From the NCBI GenBank assembly GCA_965200605.1, contig CBDATW010000002.1:248001-312000 (forward strand): 64,000 nucleotides of DNA, given 5' to 3'. Of the stretch, positions 32,447 to 41,923 are shown piece after piece (positions within the stretch are counted from its first letter, which is position 1; each line of letters opens with the position of its first letter). The notes beneath the pieces are model-generated. The model was not told the DNA's origin, made no database searches, and saw nothing but the letters and a program-made list of their open reading frames with translations. Source of the stretch: CBDATW01 sp965200605 (GTDB lineage Bacteria; Bacillota_I; Bacilli_A; CBDATW01). Both the position numbers and the translations under genes were made by a program.

Positions 32447-32944
32447 CTATTGTTCTTCTTTTAACTCTTTGTGCTTAGATTCTATTTGTGTTTTTTGTTT
32501 TGATGCTTCTTCTGGTAATTTATCAATGCCATTTAATGTAGCTTTATTTAAAACTTTACATTTCATAGGTAGTTTGTGCATTGCTAGTCTTAGGGCCTCT
32601 TGGGCCATTTCATCAGAAACACCAGCAATTTCAAACATAACAGTTCCTTTTTTTACCACTGCTACTCATGCTTCTGGTGAACCTTTACCAGAACCCATTC
32701 TTACTCCAAGAGGTTTTTTAGTTTGAGCAAAGTGGGGAAATATTCTAATTCAAACTTTACCAAAACGTTTCATATATCTTGTCATAGCAATACGAGCAGA
32801 TTCAATTTGACGGTTAGTAACCCAATTTCCTTGTTGGGCAACTATTCCTCATTCTCCAAATTCAATTGTTGTTCCCTTTTTAGCAGGCCCTTCATATTTA
32901 ACTCTGTGAGGTCTTCTAAATTTTGTTTTTTTTGGTAATAACAT
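32447..32944 (-). CDS. rplP: 50S ribosomal protein L16 with C-terminal extension
   Basis: Starts [20 protein letters not shown] and contains [18 protein letters not shown] and [20 protein letters not shown], all typical. 165 residues against the usual 137-140; the extra 25 at the C-terminus are polar ([19 protein letters not shown]). L16 organises the A site of the 50S. Trp residues in GEWG and IRIF neighbours use TGA. Last base of the start codon overlaps the rpsC stop. Confidence 0.95.
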
Positions 32945-33594
32945 TATTTCATTCCCTCCAATACTTCTCCATGACATACCCAAACTTTCACTCCAAGTAA
33001 TCCATAGGTTGTATGAGCTTCTGCTAGATGATATTCAACATCTGATCTTAGTGTATGTAGTGGAACAACTCCCTCTGAATATCCCTCAGAACGAGCCATA
33101 TCAGCTCCTGCTAGTCTACCAGATACTTGAGTTTTAATTCCCTTTAGACCTGATTTCATAGCTCTTTGAATTGTTCTTTTTTGAACAGTTCTAAATGATG
33201 CTCTATTTTCTAATTGTTCAGCAATTGATTCGGCAAGTAATTTTGCTGAGCCATCAGGATTTTTTTCTTCACTAACTTTAATATTAATTTGTCTTTTTAT
33301 TTTAATAACTTTTGAAAGTAAAACATTTAATTTTTTTAAACTTTCACCATTTTCTCCTATGATAACTCCTGGTCTTGCTGAAAAAATTTCAATATCAACT
33401 GCTTTGTCATTTTGTCTTTGAATAATAACTTTGGAAAACATCGCTGATCTACCAAGTGTTTTTTGAAGAGCTTTTCTAATTGTGATATCTTCATTTAGAA
33501 AAACAGCTTGGTTTTGTTTGGAAGTAATTCAATTAGATTTCCACTTTTTAATAATTCCAACTCTAAGTCCATTAGGTGATACTTTTTGTCCCAT
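32944..33594 (-). CDS. rpsC: 30S ribosomal protein S3
   Basis: 216 residues: MGQKVSPNGLRVGIIKKW, KH domain with RPGVIIGENGESLKKL, and the C-terminal GIKTQVSGRLAGADMARSEGYSEG. Helicase-like mRNA entry protein of the 30S head. TGA-Trp near the N-terminus. Confidence 0.97.
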
Positions 33595-33606
33595 ATCTAT
33601 TCTCCT

Positions 33607-33936
33607 TTATTTTTCATCTACTACAGCAGTAATGTGTGATGACCTTTTTAGTATTTGAAAGGCTCTACCTTGAGATCTTGGTTGAAATCTTTTCATAGTA
33701 GGTGCTTCATTTGCATAAATTTCTTTAACATATAATTTATTGATATCTTTTCCATCATTATTAACAGCGTTGGCAACAGCTGATTTAATAAGTTTTTGGA
33801 TAACAGGTGCAGCTGATTTGTTTGTGTATTCAAGAATTTGCATTGCTTCAAGTATTGATTTACCACGGATTAAATCACAAACTAGTCTTATTTTTCTGGC
33901 TGTTATTCTAACCATTTTTGCTTTTGCAACTGCCAT
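33607..33936 (-). CDS. rplV: 50S ribosomal protein L22
   Basis: 109 residues; VRITARKIRLVCDLIRGKSI, KLIKSAVANAVNNDG and the beta-hairpin loop region ANEAPTMKRFQPRSQGRAF that lines the exit tunnel and binds macrolides. Start overlaps the rpsS stop (TAATG). Confidence 0.97.
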   Translation of the reverse strand: MAVAKAKMVRITARKIRLVCDLIRGKSILEAMQILEYTNKSAAPVIQKLIKSAVANAVNNDGKDINKLYVKEIYANEAPTMKRFQPRSQGRAFQILKRSSHITAVVDEK

Positions 33937-34193
33937 TATTTAGTGTGTCCTTTAAATATTCTTGTAGGTGCAAATTCTCCGAGTTTATGTCCAACCATAT
34001 CCTCTGAGATATAAACTGGAATAAATGTTTTTCCGTTGTAGACATTAAATGTAAAGCCAACAAATTGAGGAAAGATAGTTGATCTTCTTGATCAAGTTTT
34101 AATTGGTTTTTTAGATCCTGCTTTTGTTGCTGCTGCTACTTTTTTAAGTAGATAGCCATCTACAAATGGACCTTTTTTAAGTGATCTTGACAT
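33936..34193 (-). CDS. rpsS: 30S ribosomal protein S19
   Basis: 85 residues: [41 protein letters not shown] and [18 protein letters not shown]. The Trp in TWSRRS is TGA. S19 with S13 forms the head contact to the 50S subunit. One-base overlap with rplV. Confidence 0.96.
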
Positions 34194-34205
34194 ATTATCT
34201 TCCTC

Positions 34206-35051
34206 CTATTTTTTCTTTCTTCTTCTAATAATTAATTTATCTGATGCTTTATGTTTTTTTCTTGTTTTAACACCAAGGGCTTTTTTACCTCATGGTGTCA
34301 TTGGAGCTGCTTTTCCAATTGGTGCTTTACCTTCACCACCACCATGGGGATGATCATTTGGATTCATAACTGAACCTCTAACTGTTGGTCTAATACCTTT
34401 ATGCCTATTACGACCAGCCTTACCAATATTAACTAATGCTTGGTCTTCGTTTCCAACTGTTCCAATTGTTGCTTTGCAGGTGGCAAGAATTTTTCGAACT
34501 TCACCTGATTGCAATCTTACAATTACATATCTTTCTGAATCATCAAATCCAAGTACTTGGGCTGATGCTCCAGCTGATCTTGCTAGTTGTCCACCTTTAT
34601 TAGGCTTTAATTCGATATTGTGAATAACTGTACCTTCTGGAATATTTTTTAAGATAGTGGCATTTCCAACTTGGATATCAATTTTCTCAATTCCTGATAT
34701 AACCTTTGTTCCTACTTTTAATCCTTTTGGAGCTAAAATATATCTTTTTTCTCCATCTGCATAATGTAATAAAGCGATATTAGCTGTTCGATTCGGGTCA
34801 TATTGAATTGAATCAACTTTAGCTGGAATATTATCTTTATTTCGTTTAAAATCAATAAGACGATATTTACGCTTTGCTCCTCCACCTCTATGTCTAACTG
34901 TAATTGAACCAGAATTATTTCTTCCAGCATGCTTATTTAGTTTTTTTAAGAGTGATTTTTCTGGAGTCTTTTTTGTGATTTCTGCTTTATAGTCTAAAAC
35001 TGACATATTACGTCTTGCGTTAGTAGTTGGTTTATACTTGATAATTGGCAT
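34206..35051 (-). CDS. rplB: 50S ribosomal protein L2
   Basis: 281 residues. Landmarks include [21 protein letters not shown], the near-catalytic [11 protein letters not shown] with the conserved His, and [15 protein letters not shown], whose Trp is TGA. L2 is required for subunit joining and peptidyl transfer. A 71-base gap to rplW contains an inverted repeat. Confidence 0.97.
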
Positions 35052-35077
35052 ACTTTCTCTCCTTTTGTTATCGGCAT

Positions 35078-35101
35078 AGATTAGATAGGTTTTCCTAATC
35101 T
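35078..35101 (-). other. Inverted repeat between rplW and rplB
   Basis: AGATTAG (35078-35084) and CTAATCT (35095-35101) can form a seven-pair hairpin in the only sizeable gap inside the S10 operon. No T run follows, so it is more likely an mRNA processing or stability element than a terminator. Confidence 0.35.
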
Positions 35102-35122
35102 AGCCATAGTTTTTTTCTTTTG

Positions 35123-35443
35123 TTATTTTTTCTTTTTAGCTTTTGCTTTTTCTTCTTGGTTTGGATTCTCTCCAATGGTTTCTCCTGGCATCAACTTAAC
35201 ATAAGCCTTTCTAATTCCTGATATTTTACCTTGATATCTTCCTACTCTTTTTTTTCTAGGTTTTGTGTTAACAATGTTTACATCTTTAACATTTACTTTA
35301 AATAATTTTTTAATAGCTTCTTTAATCATTGTTTTTGAAGATTTAGGTGCAACTTCAAATGTATAAATGTTTTCTTTATTTTGAAGGGAATATGTTTTTT
35401 CACTAAGAACTGGTCTAATGATAATTTCTGAATATTGTTTCAT
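35123..35443 (-). CDS. rplW: 50S ribosomal protein L23
   Basis: 106 residues; IIRPVLSEKTYSLQ at the start, VNVKDVNIVNTKPRKKRVGR in the loop, then a short extra acidic-then-basic tail (ENPNQEEKAKAKKKK). L23 docks SRP and trigger factor at the tunnel exit. ATG overlaps the rplD stop by one base. Confidence 0.96.
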   Translation of the reverse strand: MKQYSEIIIRPVLSEKTYSLQNKENIYTFEVAPKSSKTMIKEAIKKLFKVNVKDVNIVNTKPRKKRVGRYQGKISGIRKAYVKLMPGETIGENPNQEEKAKAKKKK

Positions 35444-36039
35444 TATTTAAGTCCTCCTGTGATTTTATCAATTGCTTTAAGTGAAGCAACTAGGTAGTCA
35501 TAATGTGTTAGATCAAGGATATTTATTTCACTTGCCCCGCAATGATCAGCATATCTTAAATTAGATAGAGATCTAAATGTATTGCTATTAAATTCTTCTG
35601 ATACAATTAGAACTTTTTTATCTTCAATTCCAAGAGATTTTAGAAACTCTAACATAAGTTTTGTTGAAGGTTTGGGAAATTCAATTTTATCAACAATAAT
35701 TATTTCTTCTGCTTTAGCTTTAATTGAAAGCACAGATTTTAATGCAAGTTTTCTAACTTTTTTGTTAATAGCTTTTTTATAATTAACATTAGTTTGAGGC
35801 CCAAAGACAACTCCACCACCTACTCATTGAGGCGCTCTAATTGTTCCTTGACGAGATCTACCAGTACCTTTTTGTCTCCAAGGTTTTTTACCACCACCAG
35901 CAACTGCTGATCTATTTTTAACAGCTGAAGTGCCTTGCCTTAATGAAGCTTGTTGAGCAACAATTGAATCAAATACTACTTGTTTATTAGGCTTGATTCC
36001 AAATACATCAGAATCAAGTTTAAATACTACTTTTTTCAT
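35443..36039 (-). CDS. rplD: 50S ribosomal protein L4
   Basis: 198 residues with one TGA-Trp near 35821 ([14 protein letters not shown]). The tunnel loop [30 protein letters not shown] and the end IDKITGG are typical. L4 lines the exit tunnel and in several bacteria represses the S10 operon by binding its leader. Confidence 0.96.
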
Positions 36040-36042
36040 CTC

Positions 36043-36984
36043 TTACTCCTTTGTCTCAACTTCAGGTTTTGCAGGCGATTGTTCTTCAACTTCTTTTTTT
36101 GAAGGTTTCTCTTTTGCTTCTGGTTTCTCTTTTGCTTCTGGTTTCTCTTTTGCTTCTGGTTTCTCTTTTGCTTCTGGTTTCTTTTTTACTTCTGTTTTTG
36201 TTTCTGCTTTTGGTTTTTCTTCTGCTTCTGGATTTTCTTTTGCTTCTGTTTTTGTTTCTGCTTTTGGTTTTTCTTTTGCAGAAACTTTTGAAATTTCATT
36301 AGCTTCTTTTTCTTCTTTAACTATTGTTTCATAATCAACAAGTTCAATAGTTTTGCTTGGCTCTAGACCTTTAATTGCTGATTTAACAACAACAAATGAT
36401 TTGTTAGGTCCTGGTACTGATCCTTTAATTAGAATGTAACCTTCTTCATCATTAATATCAACTACAACTAGGTTTTGAGTTGTTCTTTGAACATTCCCCA
36501 TTTGCCCAGGCATAATTTTACCTTTTTGAATTTTATTTCCTTCAACATCTGACATTGATCCAATTTGTCTATGAAATTGTGATCCATGTGACATTGGGCC
36601 CCTTTGAGCATTATGTCTTTTGATAACTCCAGCAAATCCTTTACCTTTTGAAGTTCCAGTAACATCTACTAATTGTCCAGATGCAAATAATTCACTTGGT
36701 TTAATTTCGGCTCCAAGTTCAAAACCAGTCATATTTCTGATTTCTTTTGTGAAGCGCTTAGGTGTGGACTTGGCTTTTTTGAAGTGTCCAGCTTTTGCTT
36801 TTATGATTTTGTTTTCTTTTCTATCACCATAAGATAATTGAATTGAGTTATAACCATCAGTATCATGAGTTTTAACTTGTGTAACAATATTACCCTTAGT
36901 TTCAATCACTGATACTGGTATTAGTTCCCCATCTTTGTTAAAAACTTGGGTCATTCCAGCTTTTCTTCCTAAGATTCCTTTCAT
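36043..36984 (-). CDS. rplC: 50S ribosomal protein L3 with repetitive C-terminal tail
   Basis: The first 210 residues are L3: MKGILGRKAGMTQVFNKDG, GTSKGKGFAGVIKRHN, RGPMSHGSQFHRQIGS and GQMGNVQRTTQNL. About 100 extra residues follow, made of Lys, Glu, Ala and Pro, including four exact six-residue units KEKPEA encoded by a perfect 18-base tandem repeat at roughly 36105-36177. The tail is predicted disordered and highly charged. Core function is early 50S assembly near the peptidyl-transferase centre; the tail is an oddity of this lineage. Confidence 0.95.
   Translation of the reverse strand: MKGILGRKAGMTQVFNKDGELIPVSVIETKGNIVTQVKTHDTDGYNSIQLSYGDRKENKIIKAKAGHFKKAKSTPKRFTKEIRNMTGFELGAEIKPSELFASGQLVDVTGTSKGKGFAGVIKRHNAQRGPMSHGSQFHRQIGSMSDVEGNKIQKGKIMPGQMGNVQRTTQNLVVVDINDEEGYILIKGSVPGPNKSFVVVKSAIKGLEPSKTIELVDYETIVKEEKEANEISKVSAKEKPKAETKTEAKENPEAEEKPKAETKTEVKKKPEAKEKPEAKEKPEAKEKPEAKEKPSKKEVEEQSPAKPEVETKE
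36105..36177. repeat. 18-base tandem repeat inside rplC
   Basis: The plus-strand unit GGTTTCTCTTTTGCTTCT occurs about four times in direct succession, encoding EKPEAK on the minus strand, in the low-complexity tail of L3. Copy number could vary by slippage without a frame change. Confidence 0.85.
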
Positions 36985-37007
36985 TTTCTTTCTCCTTGAA
37001 TTTTAAT

Positions 37008-37313
37008 TTAAAGTTTAATTGAGATTTCAATTCCTGTTGATGCACTTATTCTTTGTAATGAATCAATTACTTTATCAGAAGCCTTTTCTAATTGAATAAG
37101 CCTTCTGTGAGTTCTTTTTTCAAATGATTCTTGAGCATAACCATAAATATGTGTTGCTCTTTTGATTGTATAAGTAGCTTTGTGAGTAGGTAGCGGAATT
37201 GGCCCTGAGACTATTGCTCCTTCTTTTTTGGCGTTTTCTACAATTTTTTTTGCAGTTGAATCAAGTAAAGCTACATCATGGGCTCTTAATTTAATTTTAA
37301 CTTTATCAGCCAT
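37008..37313 (-). CDS. rpsJ: 30S ribosomal protein S10
   Basis: 101 residues, first gene of the superoperon. IKLRAHDVALLDSTAKKIVE, GPIPLPTHKATYTIKRATH and KRTHRRLIQLEKAS are typical. S10 lies in the 30S head and in other bacteria also serves transcription antitermination with NusB. Confidence 0.97.
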   Translation of the reverse strand: MADKVKIKLRAHDVALLDSTAKKIVENAKKEGAIVSGPIPLPTHKATYTIKRATHIYGYAQESFEKRTHRRLIQLEKASDKVIDSLQRISASTGIEISIKL

Positions 37314-37427
37314 TTTATTAGTTGTCCTTTCGTCTAATCTTTTAGATTGACTACCTCAATGTAAATTTCCCCTACAATTACAACTATTACAGGTGTATCG
37401 GCAACCTCACAAATCTTTGGTCAGTCT
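37314..37427 (-). promoter_or_regulatory. S10 operon leader RNA
   Basis: About 115 bases separate the predicted start of transcription from rpsJ. The first transcribed bases GACTGACC (37419-37426 on the plus strand as its complement) can pair with GGTAGTC (37349-37355), closing a large structured loop; a smaller AATCT/AGATT hairpin follows. Long leaders here are binding sites for repressor L4 in enterobacteria; whether L4 acts here is inference. Confidence 0.45.
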
Positions 37428-37432
37428 ATAAG

Positions 37433-37461
37433 ATTATATATGAAATAATAAAAGAAAACAA
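37433..37461 (-). promoter_or_regulatory. Promoter of the ribosomal superoperon
   Basis: Minus strand -35 TTGTTT (37456-37461) and perfect -10 TATAAT (37433-37438), spaced by 17 bases. The same two hexamers and spacing occur before infC. Confidence 0.75.
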
Positions 37462-37506
37462 CCTTATATATTAAATATATAAAAATAGTTAATTATCTTA
37501 TGTTTG

Positions 37507-38115
37507 TTATTTTTCTCTTTCTCTGTTTCATTCGTCAATGGTGTTAGTAAATATTTGGCTTCAATCATTTGAATTTTCTAATTCTTTTCATATTTTTTTG
37601 GCATCAGGTAAAATTAATGAATAATTATCATTGGCATTTCCAACATTTTCTATTTCTCTATCTAAATATGTATTATCTTCAAAAAAGTAATCAAGAGCAT
37701 AGTAACTAAATGCTAATGCTAATTTTTCATGAGCATTACTAAATTTTCCATCATATTTCTTAGTTTTTCCTTCTTTTTGGTAAATAATATGATGTATTAT
37801 TTCATGTGAAAATTGATATATTTTTTGATAATTAGAAGTTTTTTTAGGATTAATTGCCAGGTATATAGTATTGTTGTTAACTCTATATCATGGATCTTTT
37901 TTTCAAAATGCAGCATTTTTAATTCTAAATGCACCAACATCTAATAAAGATATTTTTTGGGATAATAAATTTATAGTTTCATCAACTATTTTATTTTCAA
38001 CATGTGATTTATTGACATATTCATTTATATTTTTACTATAACTTCTTTTTGGTAAAAATAATATTATGGGTATAATCGCTAGTGATATTATTGTGATTTT
38101 AATTCATTTTTTCAT
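37507..38115 (-). CDS. Membrane-anchored HExxH putative metallopeptidase
   Basis: A 202-residue protein with an N-terminal signal anchor (ITIISLAIIPIILFLP) and an HExxH zinc-protease motif in QFSHEIIHHIIYQKEG. A downstream acidic residue in NAHEKLALAF, about 28 residues later, could be the third zinc ligand, as in gluzincin-type enzymes. It would act at the outer membrane face. It is transcribed away from the alpha/beta hydrolase gene, with 121 bases between the starts. Family not recognised; peptidase activity is inferred from one motif only. Confidence 0.6.
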
Positions 38116-38236
38116 AACAATATATTATACACTTTTATTTTTAATATAATAGATATAAATACAAAATTCCTAATTTGTCTATTTACTTTATGAGTTTTTA
38201 TTCTATAATTAGATAATTAAAAAATGGAGAAAAAAT

Positions 38237-39370
38237 ATGAACAAAATCATTAAGGCAATTATTGCCATACCATTAAGTGTGGTAGTAGGATACAATTTGA
38301 TTATTTTATCAAATATTAATAGACCTTTTAATAAAAATAGTGTCTTTTCAGATTCAAAAGTAACAGGAGTATCTTGTATGATAGATAATTCCTATAAAAA
38401 GAAATATACATATAAAGCATGTGATAAAGAATTTAAAGTTGAAGATTGAATAAGGTTTGGTGATGCACAAAATGATGATAAAAAAGTTGTTGTGTGACTA
38501 CATGGAGGGCCAATGCCATTCTTTAGTTTTTCAGAAAGTAAACTTGAAGATTCAAAAGACATTTTTAATGAAATTAGCAATTCAATCCAAGGTTATACAA
38601 GTAAAGATGCACCTTGAGACATAGCTGTTGTTAAAGAAATTTGACATATGAAACACAATTTGTTGCTACATGGAATGGACATTGACCCAGATGAGGCTAA
38701 ATTGGAGCAAACAGAATATATGGAAATTGTCAATAAAATTGTTAGACATTATCAAAACCAAGGAAGGCAAGTGGTACTTGCCGGACACTCATATGGTGGG
38801 AATCAAATTAATGATTTTTTAAGAGTTAATGGAACAACTCCTGATGGCATTGTTTCTCTTGTAGGAAGAATTAATGGTCCAAAAAGCCAAGCCGAACTTT
38901 GAAAGAAAAGAATTGTAACAAATTATAAATATGATGGTTCAAATAATGATTCATTTTTTACAAAATATAAAATCAAGCAAGCAAAATGATCATCACCTCA
39001 AGGATTTATTGTAACTGTATTTGATGGTGCAACATTGGATTATGATTATACAAAAGAAATTGATCCTAAAAAATTAACTCACAATAATATTTTATGATAT
39101 AGTTCACAAGGTGATTTGCCTGCTGGAAGTTTTTCACAAAAAGAAAGAGATTTTGCAAGAAAATATGGTCATCTAATTTATAAAACTTATCAAGATAGTG
39201 ATAAACTTTATAAATATCTTGAAAAATTAGCTAAAGATGTAGGTGATGATGATGTAATTAAAGATTTAAAAGATCACATTCCTCATGATTTTCCATTTTT
39301 AGCAGATGAAATAGATATTATTTTTCATAAAGCTTTTGATAATGAATTTGATAAAATAGCAGATAAATAA
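38237..39370 (+). CDS. Membrane-anchored alpha/beta hydrolase
   Basis: 377 residues with an N-terminal signal anchor (IIKAIIAIPLSVVVGYNLIIL). The nucleophile elbow is GHSYGG (Ser after the strand VVLAG) and the oxyanion-hole motif VVWLHGGP occurs earlier; a late acidic residue and the PHDFPFLADE His region could complete the triad. Seven or so TGA-Trp codons split the frame under the standard code. A TATAAT at 38204-38209 and GGAG before the ATG support the start. A surface lipase, esterase or peptidase; substrate unknown. Confidence 0.75.
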
Positions 39371-39427
39371 AATGATTTTTATAAAAATTAATTAATAATT
39401 TATTAAAATAAATGTTATATTAATAGT

Positions 39428-39721
39428 ATGATGAACACTATAAATTATACTTATTTAAAAGAACTGTTCTTTTATGTTTTAGTTTTGGCTAATGTTGTTT
39501 CTGCAGCAATGTTTATTTATGATAAAGAGGCTTCAAAGTGAAATAGTTGAAGAATTCGTAATTGAATATTAATTTTATCAGCATTCATCGGGGCAATAGG
39601 TGCTTATGCTATTGTTATTTTAACTAATCATAAAATTAAAAAATTTAAATCAATATTTGCAAAAAGTAAATATATTGCTGGAATTCAATTTTTATTTATT
39701 ATTGGATATTACATAACATAG
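39428..39721 (+). CDS. Small membrane protein, DUF1294-like
   Basis: 97 residues with three hydrophobic helices. The pattern FFYVLVLANVVSAAMFIYDKEA, then WRIRNWILILSAFIGAIGAYA and a final HKIKKFK resembles DUF1294 proteins, in which a DK-A-x-x-x-x-W-R-I-x-E and a final HK are conserved. Unknown function. The following gene starts nine bases after its stop. Confidence 0.6.
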
Positions 39722-39730
39722 GAGGTCTAA

Positions 39731-40054
39731 ATGTTTAATTTTATTCAAGCTGATGGTTTACATTTTGTGTCTCTTTTTAGTTACCCATTAGTAATTTTAT
39801 ATTATTTTATATTTTCAATAATAAGAAAAAAGCCAATAAATTTTAAAATAAACTTAAAAAAAATATTTTTAATTTTAGTTACCCCATTTTTAACTTTTAT
39901 ACTTTTTGTTATACCTCTTTATATTATTAAATCAACTGTAATGTTAAATAATTCAAGTGTTGGTGATGGATGAATTACACTATTTATTACTTTGATGATA
40001 AGTGCAAATATATCAAGTATAATCATTGCAAATCTACTAATAAAATCTTCATAA
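39731..40054 (+). CDS. Small membrane protein of unknown function
   Basis: 107 residues, three predicted membrane helices (HFVSLFSYPLVILYYFIFS, IFLILVTPFLTFILFVIPL and a third after a TGA-Trp near the end). Preceded by a strong GGAGG box overlapping the previous stop. No family recognised. Confidence 0.55.
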
Positions 40055-40109
40055 TTTTGAAAATGATTTCATTTATTTTTTTAAAAATTAATAAAATTAT
40101 TTGAAAACA

Positions 40110-40139
40110 TTTACAAATCATTGTTTTTTTTGTTAAAAT
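40110..40139 (+). promoter_or_regulatory. Promoter of the amino-acid permease gene
   Basis: -35 TTTACA (40110-40115), spacer 18, -10 TAAAAT (40134-40139), followed eight bases later by a large inverted repeat. Confidence 0.55.
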
Positions 40140-40146
40140 AAATATG

Positions 40147-40173
40147 CCAATTAATAATGCATTATTAAATTGG
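40147..40173. promoter_or_regulatory. Inverted repeat before the permease gene
   Basis: TAATAATGCATTATTA (40152-40167) is a perfect 16-base palindrome, flanked by CCAAT and ATTGG with one extra base on the right. It lies at the expected transcription start, so it could be an operator or a 5' hairpin controlling the permease. Confidence 0.5.
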
Positions 40174-40194
40174 TAAATAATAAAAGGAGTGTAT

Positions 40195-41610
40195 ATGAAA
40201 AAACAATCATATTCATTTATAAACCTAGTTACTATTAACGTAGGTTCTATGATTGGTGTTGGAATATTCTTTAAGAACCCAGGGATCTTAAAAACTACTA
40301 ACAACATCTACCTAGCTCTAGCTACCTGAGCAATTGGTGCTGTGCTGGTTTATGGGCTGTGTTTGTCTTTTGCTGAAGCGCAAAGCTACACAGGTAAAAA
40401 CAATATATCAGGTACAGTTCCAAACTGAGTAAATCAGTTTTGTGGAAAAACAATGGGTCGAATCTCACAGCAAATTATGTCATGAGTTTACTACCCAGTA
40501 TTTTCATCACTACTTGTATACTATGCAGTTTATTTTGCCTTTACAGGTCTAGGATGAAAGGGTGCAGACATTGAATCTAAATGAATCATAATCTATGGAG
40601 CTACTACATTAGCATACCTTGCTTTAACAATAGGTAATGTTATGTCATATAGCTTTGGTAAAGCATTGCAATTTGTTGGTACGGTAATTAAATTTATCCC
40701 TCTGCTTTTAGTTTGTGTTCTTGGATTTATAGCACCAGTTGCAAGTTCAGATGCAAACACATTTGCAGGTATTGTTAATGGGAAAGCTCAGACATGAAAC
40801 TTTGGGTCAATTTTCTTAGCAATTCCAGCTGTATTCTTTGCTTTTGATGGATTTATGGGTGGTTTGAACCTTTCTAAAGAAGAGGAAAAACCAAATGATG
40901 CTACAAAAGCTTCTCTCTTCTCAGTTGTGTCTGTTGCTATATTTTATCTAATATTTGCTGCAGCCGTTGGATTTGGTACAGATAATGGTTCTCTTTTCCC
41001 AGTGTTTGAAAAAACATTTGGAAAAAAAGGAGCAACTGCTATCTTTATGCTAATTGCTATTTCAGCTTATACTGTTGCTAACGGATTTACTGTAGCAGGA
41101 GCCAGAGCTCTAAAAGGAATGAATGATGAAAAAGGATTTATTCCATTCAAGTTAATTTCAAAAGTTGAATCTGATGGAAGACATGCAGGTCAAACTTGAG
41201 TGCTATTTGGAATGGGAATGTTCTATATGACATTATGTTTCCTAATTTCAGAAGCTTCAATTCAAAAAGCTGGACTTGTAGAATTTGATGCAATTAATGC
41301 AGCAAAACTTACAAAAGAAGCTACATTTGATAACTTTGGTACTGCAGGTGCCCAATTTGCCTTTGGACTATATGCCTTAGTTGCACTTGGAGTATTTGCC
41401 AATAGATTCTCAAATAGGCTACCGGTTATAAAACAAAAATGAATCGGCCTACAAGTATCAGCAGCAGTTCTTGCTCTTTGAGTTGTTGTTATGAACATTA
41501 TTGGTTACTTCTTGGCTAGTGCCAAAATCACAATGTGACTAGTTATCTTATCACTATTTATTACATATGTTGCTAATAATGTTGTAAAATTATCACAAAC
41601 AAGAAAATAA
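40195..41610 (+). CDS. APC-superfamily amino-acid permease
   Basis: A 471-residue transporter with about twelve membrane helices. The first helix carries the unwound substrate-binding motif GSMIGVGIFFKNPG, helix six the AFDGFMGGLNLSKEEE region, both typical of the amino acid-polyamine-organocation superfamily. Trp codons are mostly TGA. SD AAGGAG before the ATG. Codon content is slightly less AT-rich than its neighbours, which may reflect high expression. Substrate not determined. Confidence 0.9.
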
Positions 41611-41645
41611 AATAATCTCCAATTTTATATTTTATTATTGTTAAT

Positions 41646-41674
41646 AAATAGACACTCTTGAGTGTCTATTTTAA
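41646..41674. terminator. Bidirectional terminator, permease and smr-like gene
   Basis: AAATAGACACTC and GAGTGTCTATTT form a 12-pair palindrome separated by two bases, with A run on the left and T run on the right, so it can end both converging transcripts. The TAG stop of the minus-strand gene lies within the right arm. Confidence 0.75.
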
Positions 41675-41923
41675 TATAATTTCTGTTTCGCCTAAGTTAA
41701 AAGGATTGGGATTACGCTCTATTATTAATTTTGATCTTAATGTTTTATTAACCATTGTTTTTAAAACTTTTCCACCTTTATAGCCATGAATAACAATCAA
41801 TCTTTTATAACTCAATTTATGAAGTCTAATAATTTCCTTTTCAAGAAATTTTCTAGCTTCAAGTTCTACCATATGATGAATATCTATTTTTTTTGTTTTT
41901 AAAAAATAATTAGACATTTTCAA
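41666..41923 (-). CDS. Stand-alone Smr domain protein
   Basis: 85 residues consisting of little but a Smr domain: DIHHMVELEARKFLEKEI, IVIHGYKGGKVLKTMV and SKLIIER correspond to the DLHG, HGxGxGxLR and C-terminal strand motifs of Smr/MutS2 nucleases, although the first motif reads DIHH rather than DLHG. It may nick or bind RNA or DNA. It overlaps the end of ymdB by 14 bases; ATGs at 41923 and 41917 are alternative starts. Confidence 0.7.
   Translation of the reverse strand: MKMSNYFLKTKKIDIHHMVELEARKFLEKEIIRLHKLSYKRLIVIHGYKGGKVLKTMVNKTLRSKLIIERNPNPFNLGETEIILK

Noticed and set aside
36105..36177. CRISPR-like repeat array
   Set aside because: The units are 18 bases, directly adjacent without spacers, and lie in frame in rplC.
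36051..36334. Plus-strand leucine- or serine/phenylalanine-repeat proteins opposite rplC
   Set aside because: They are antisense shadows of the KEKPEA repeat of the L3 tail and have no ribosome site.
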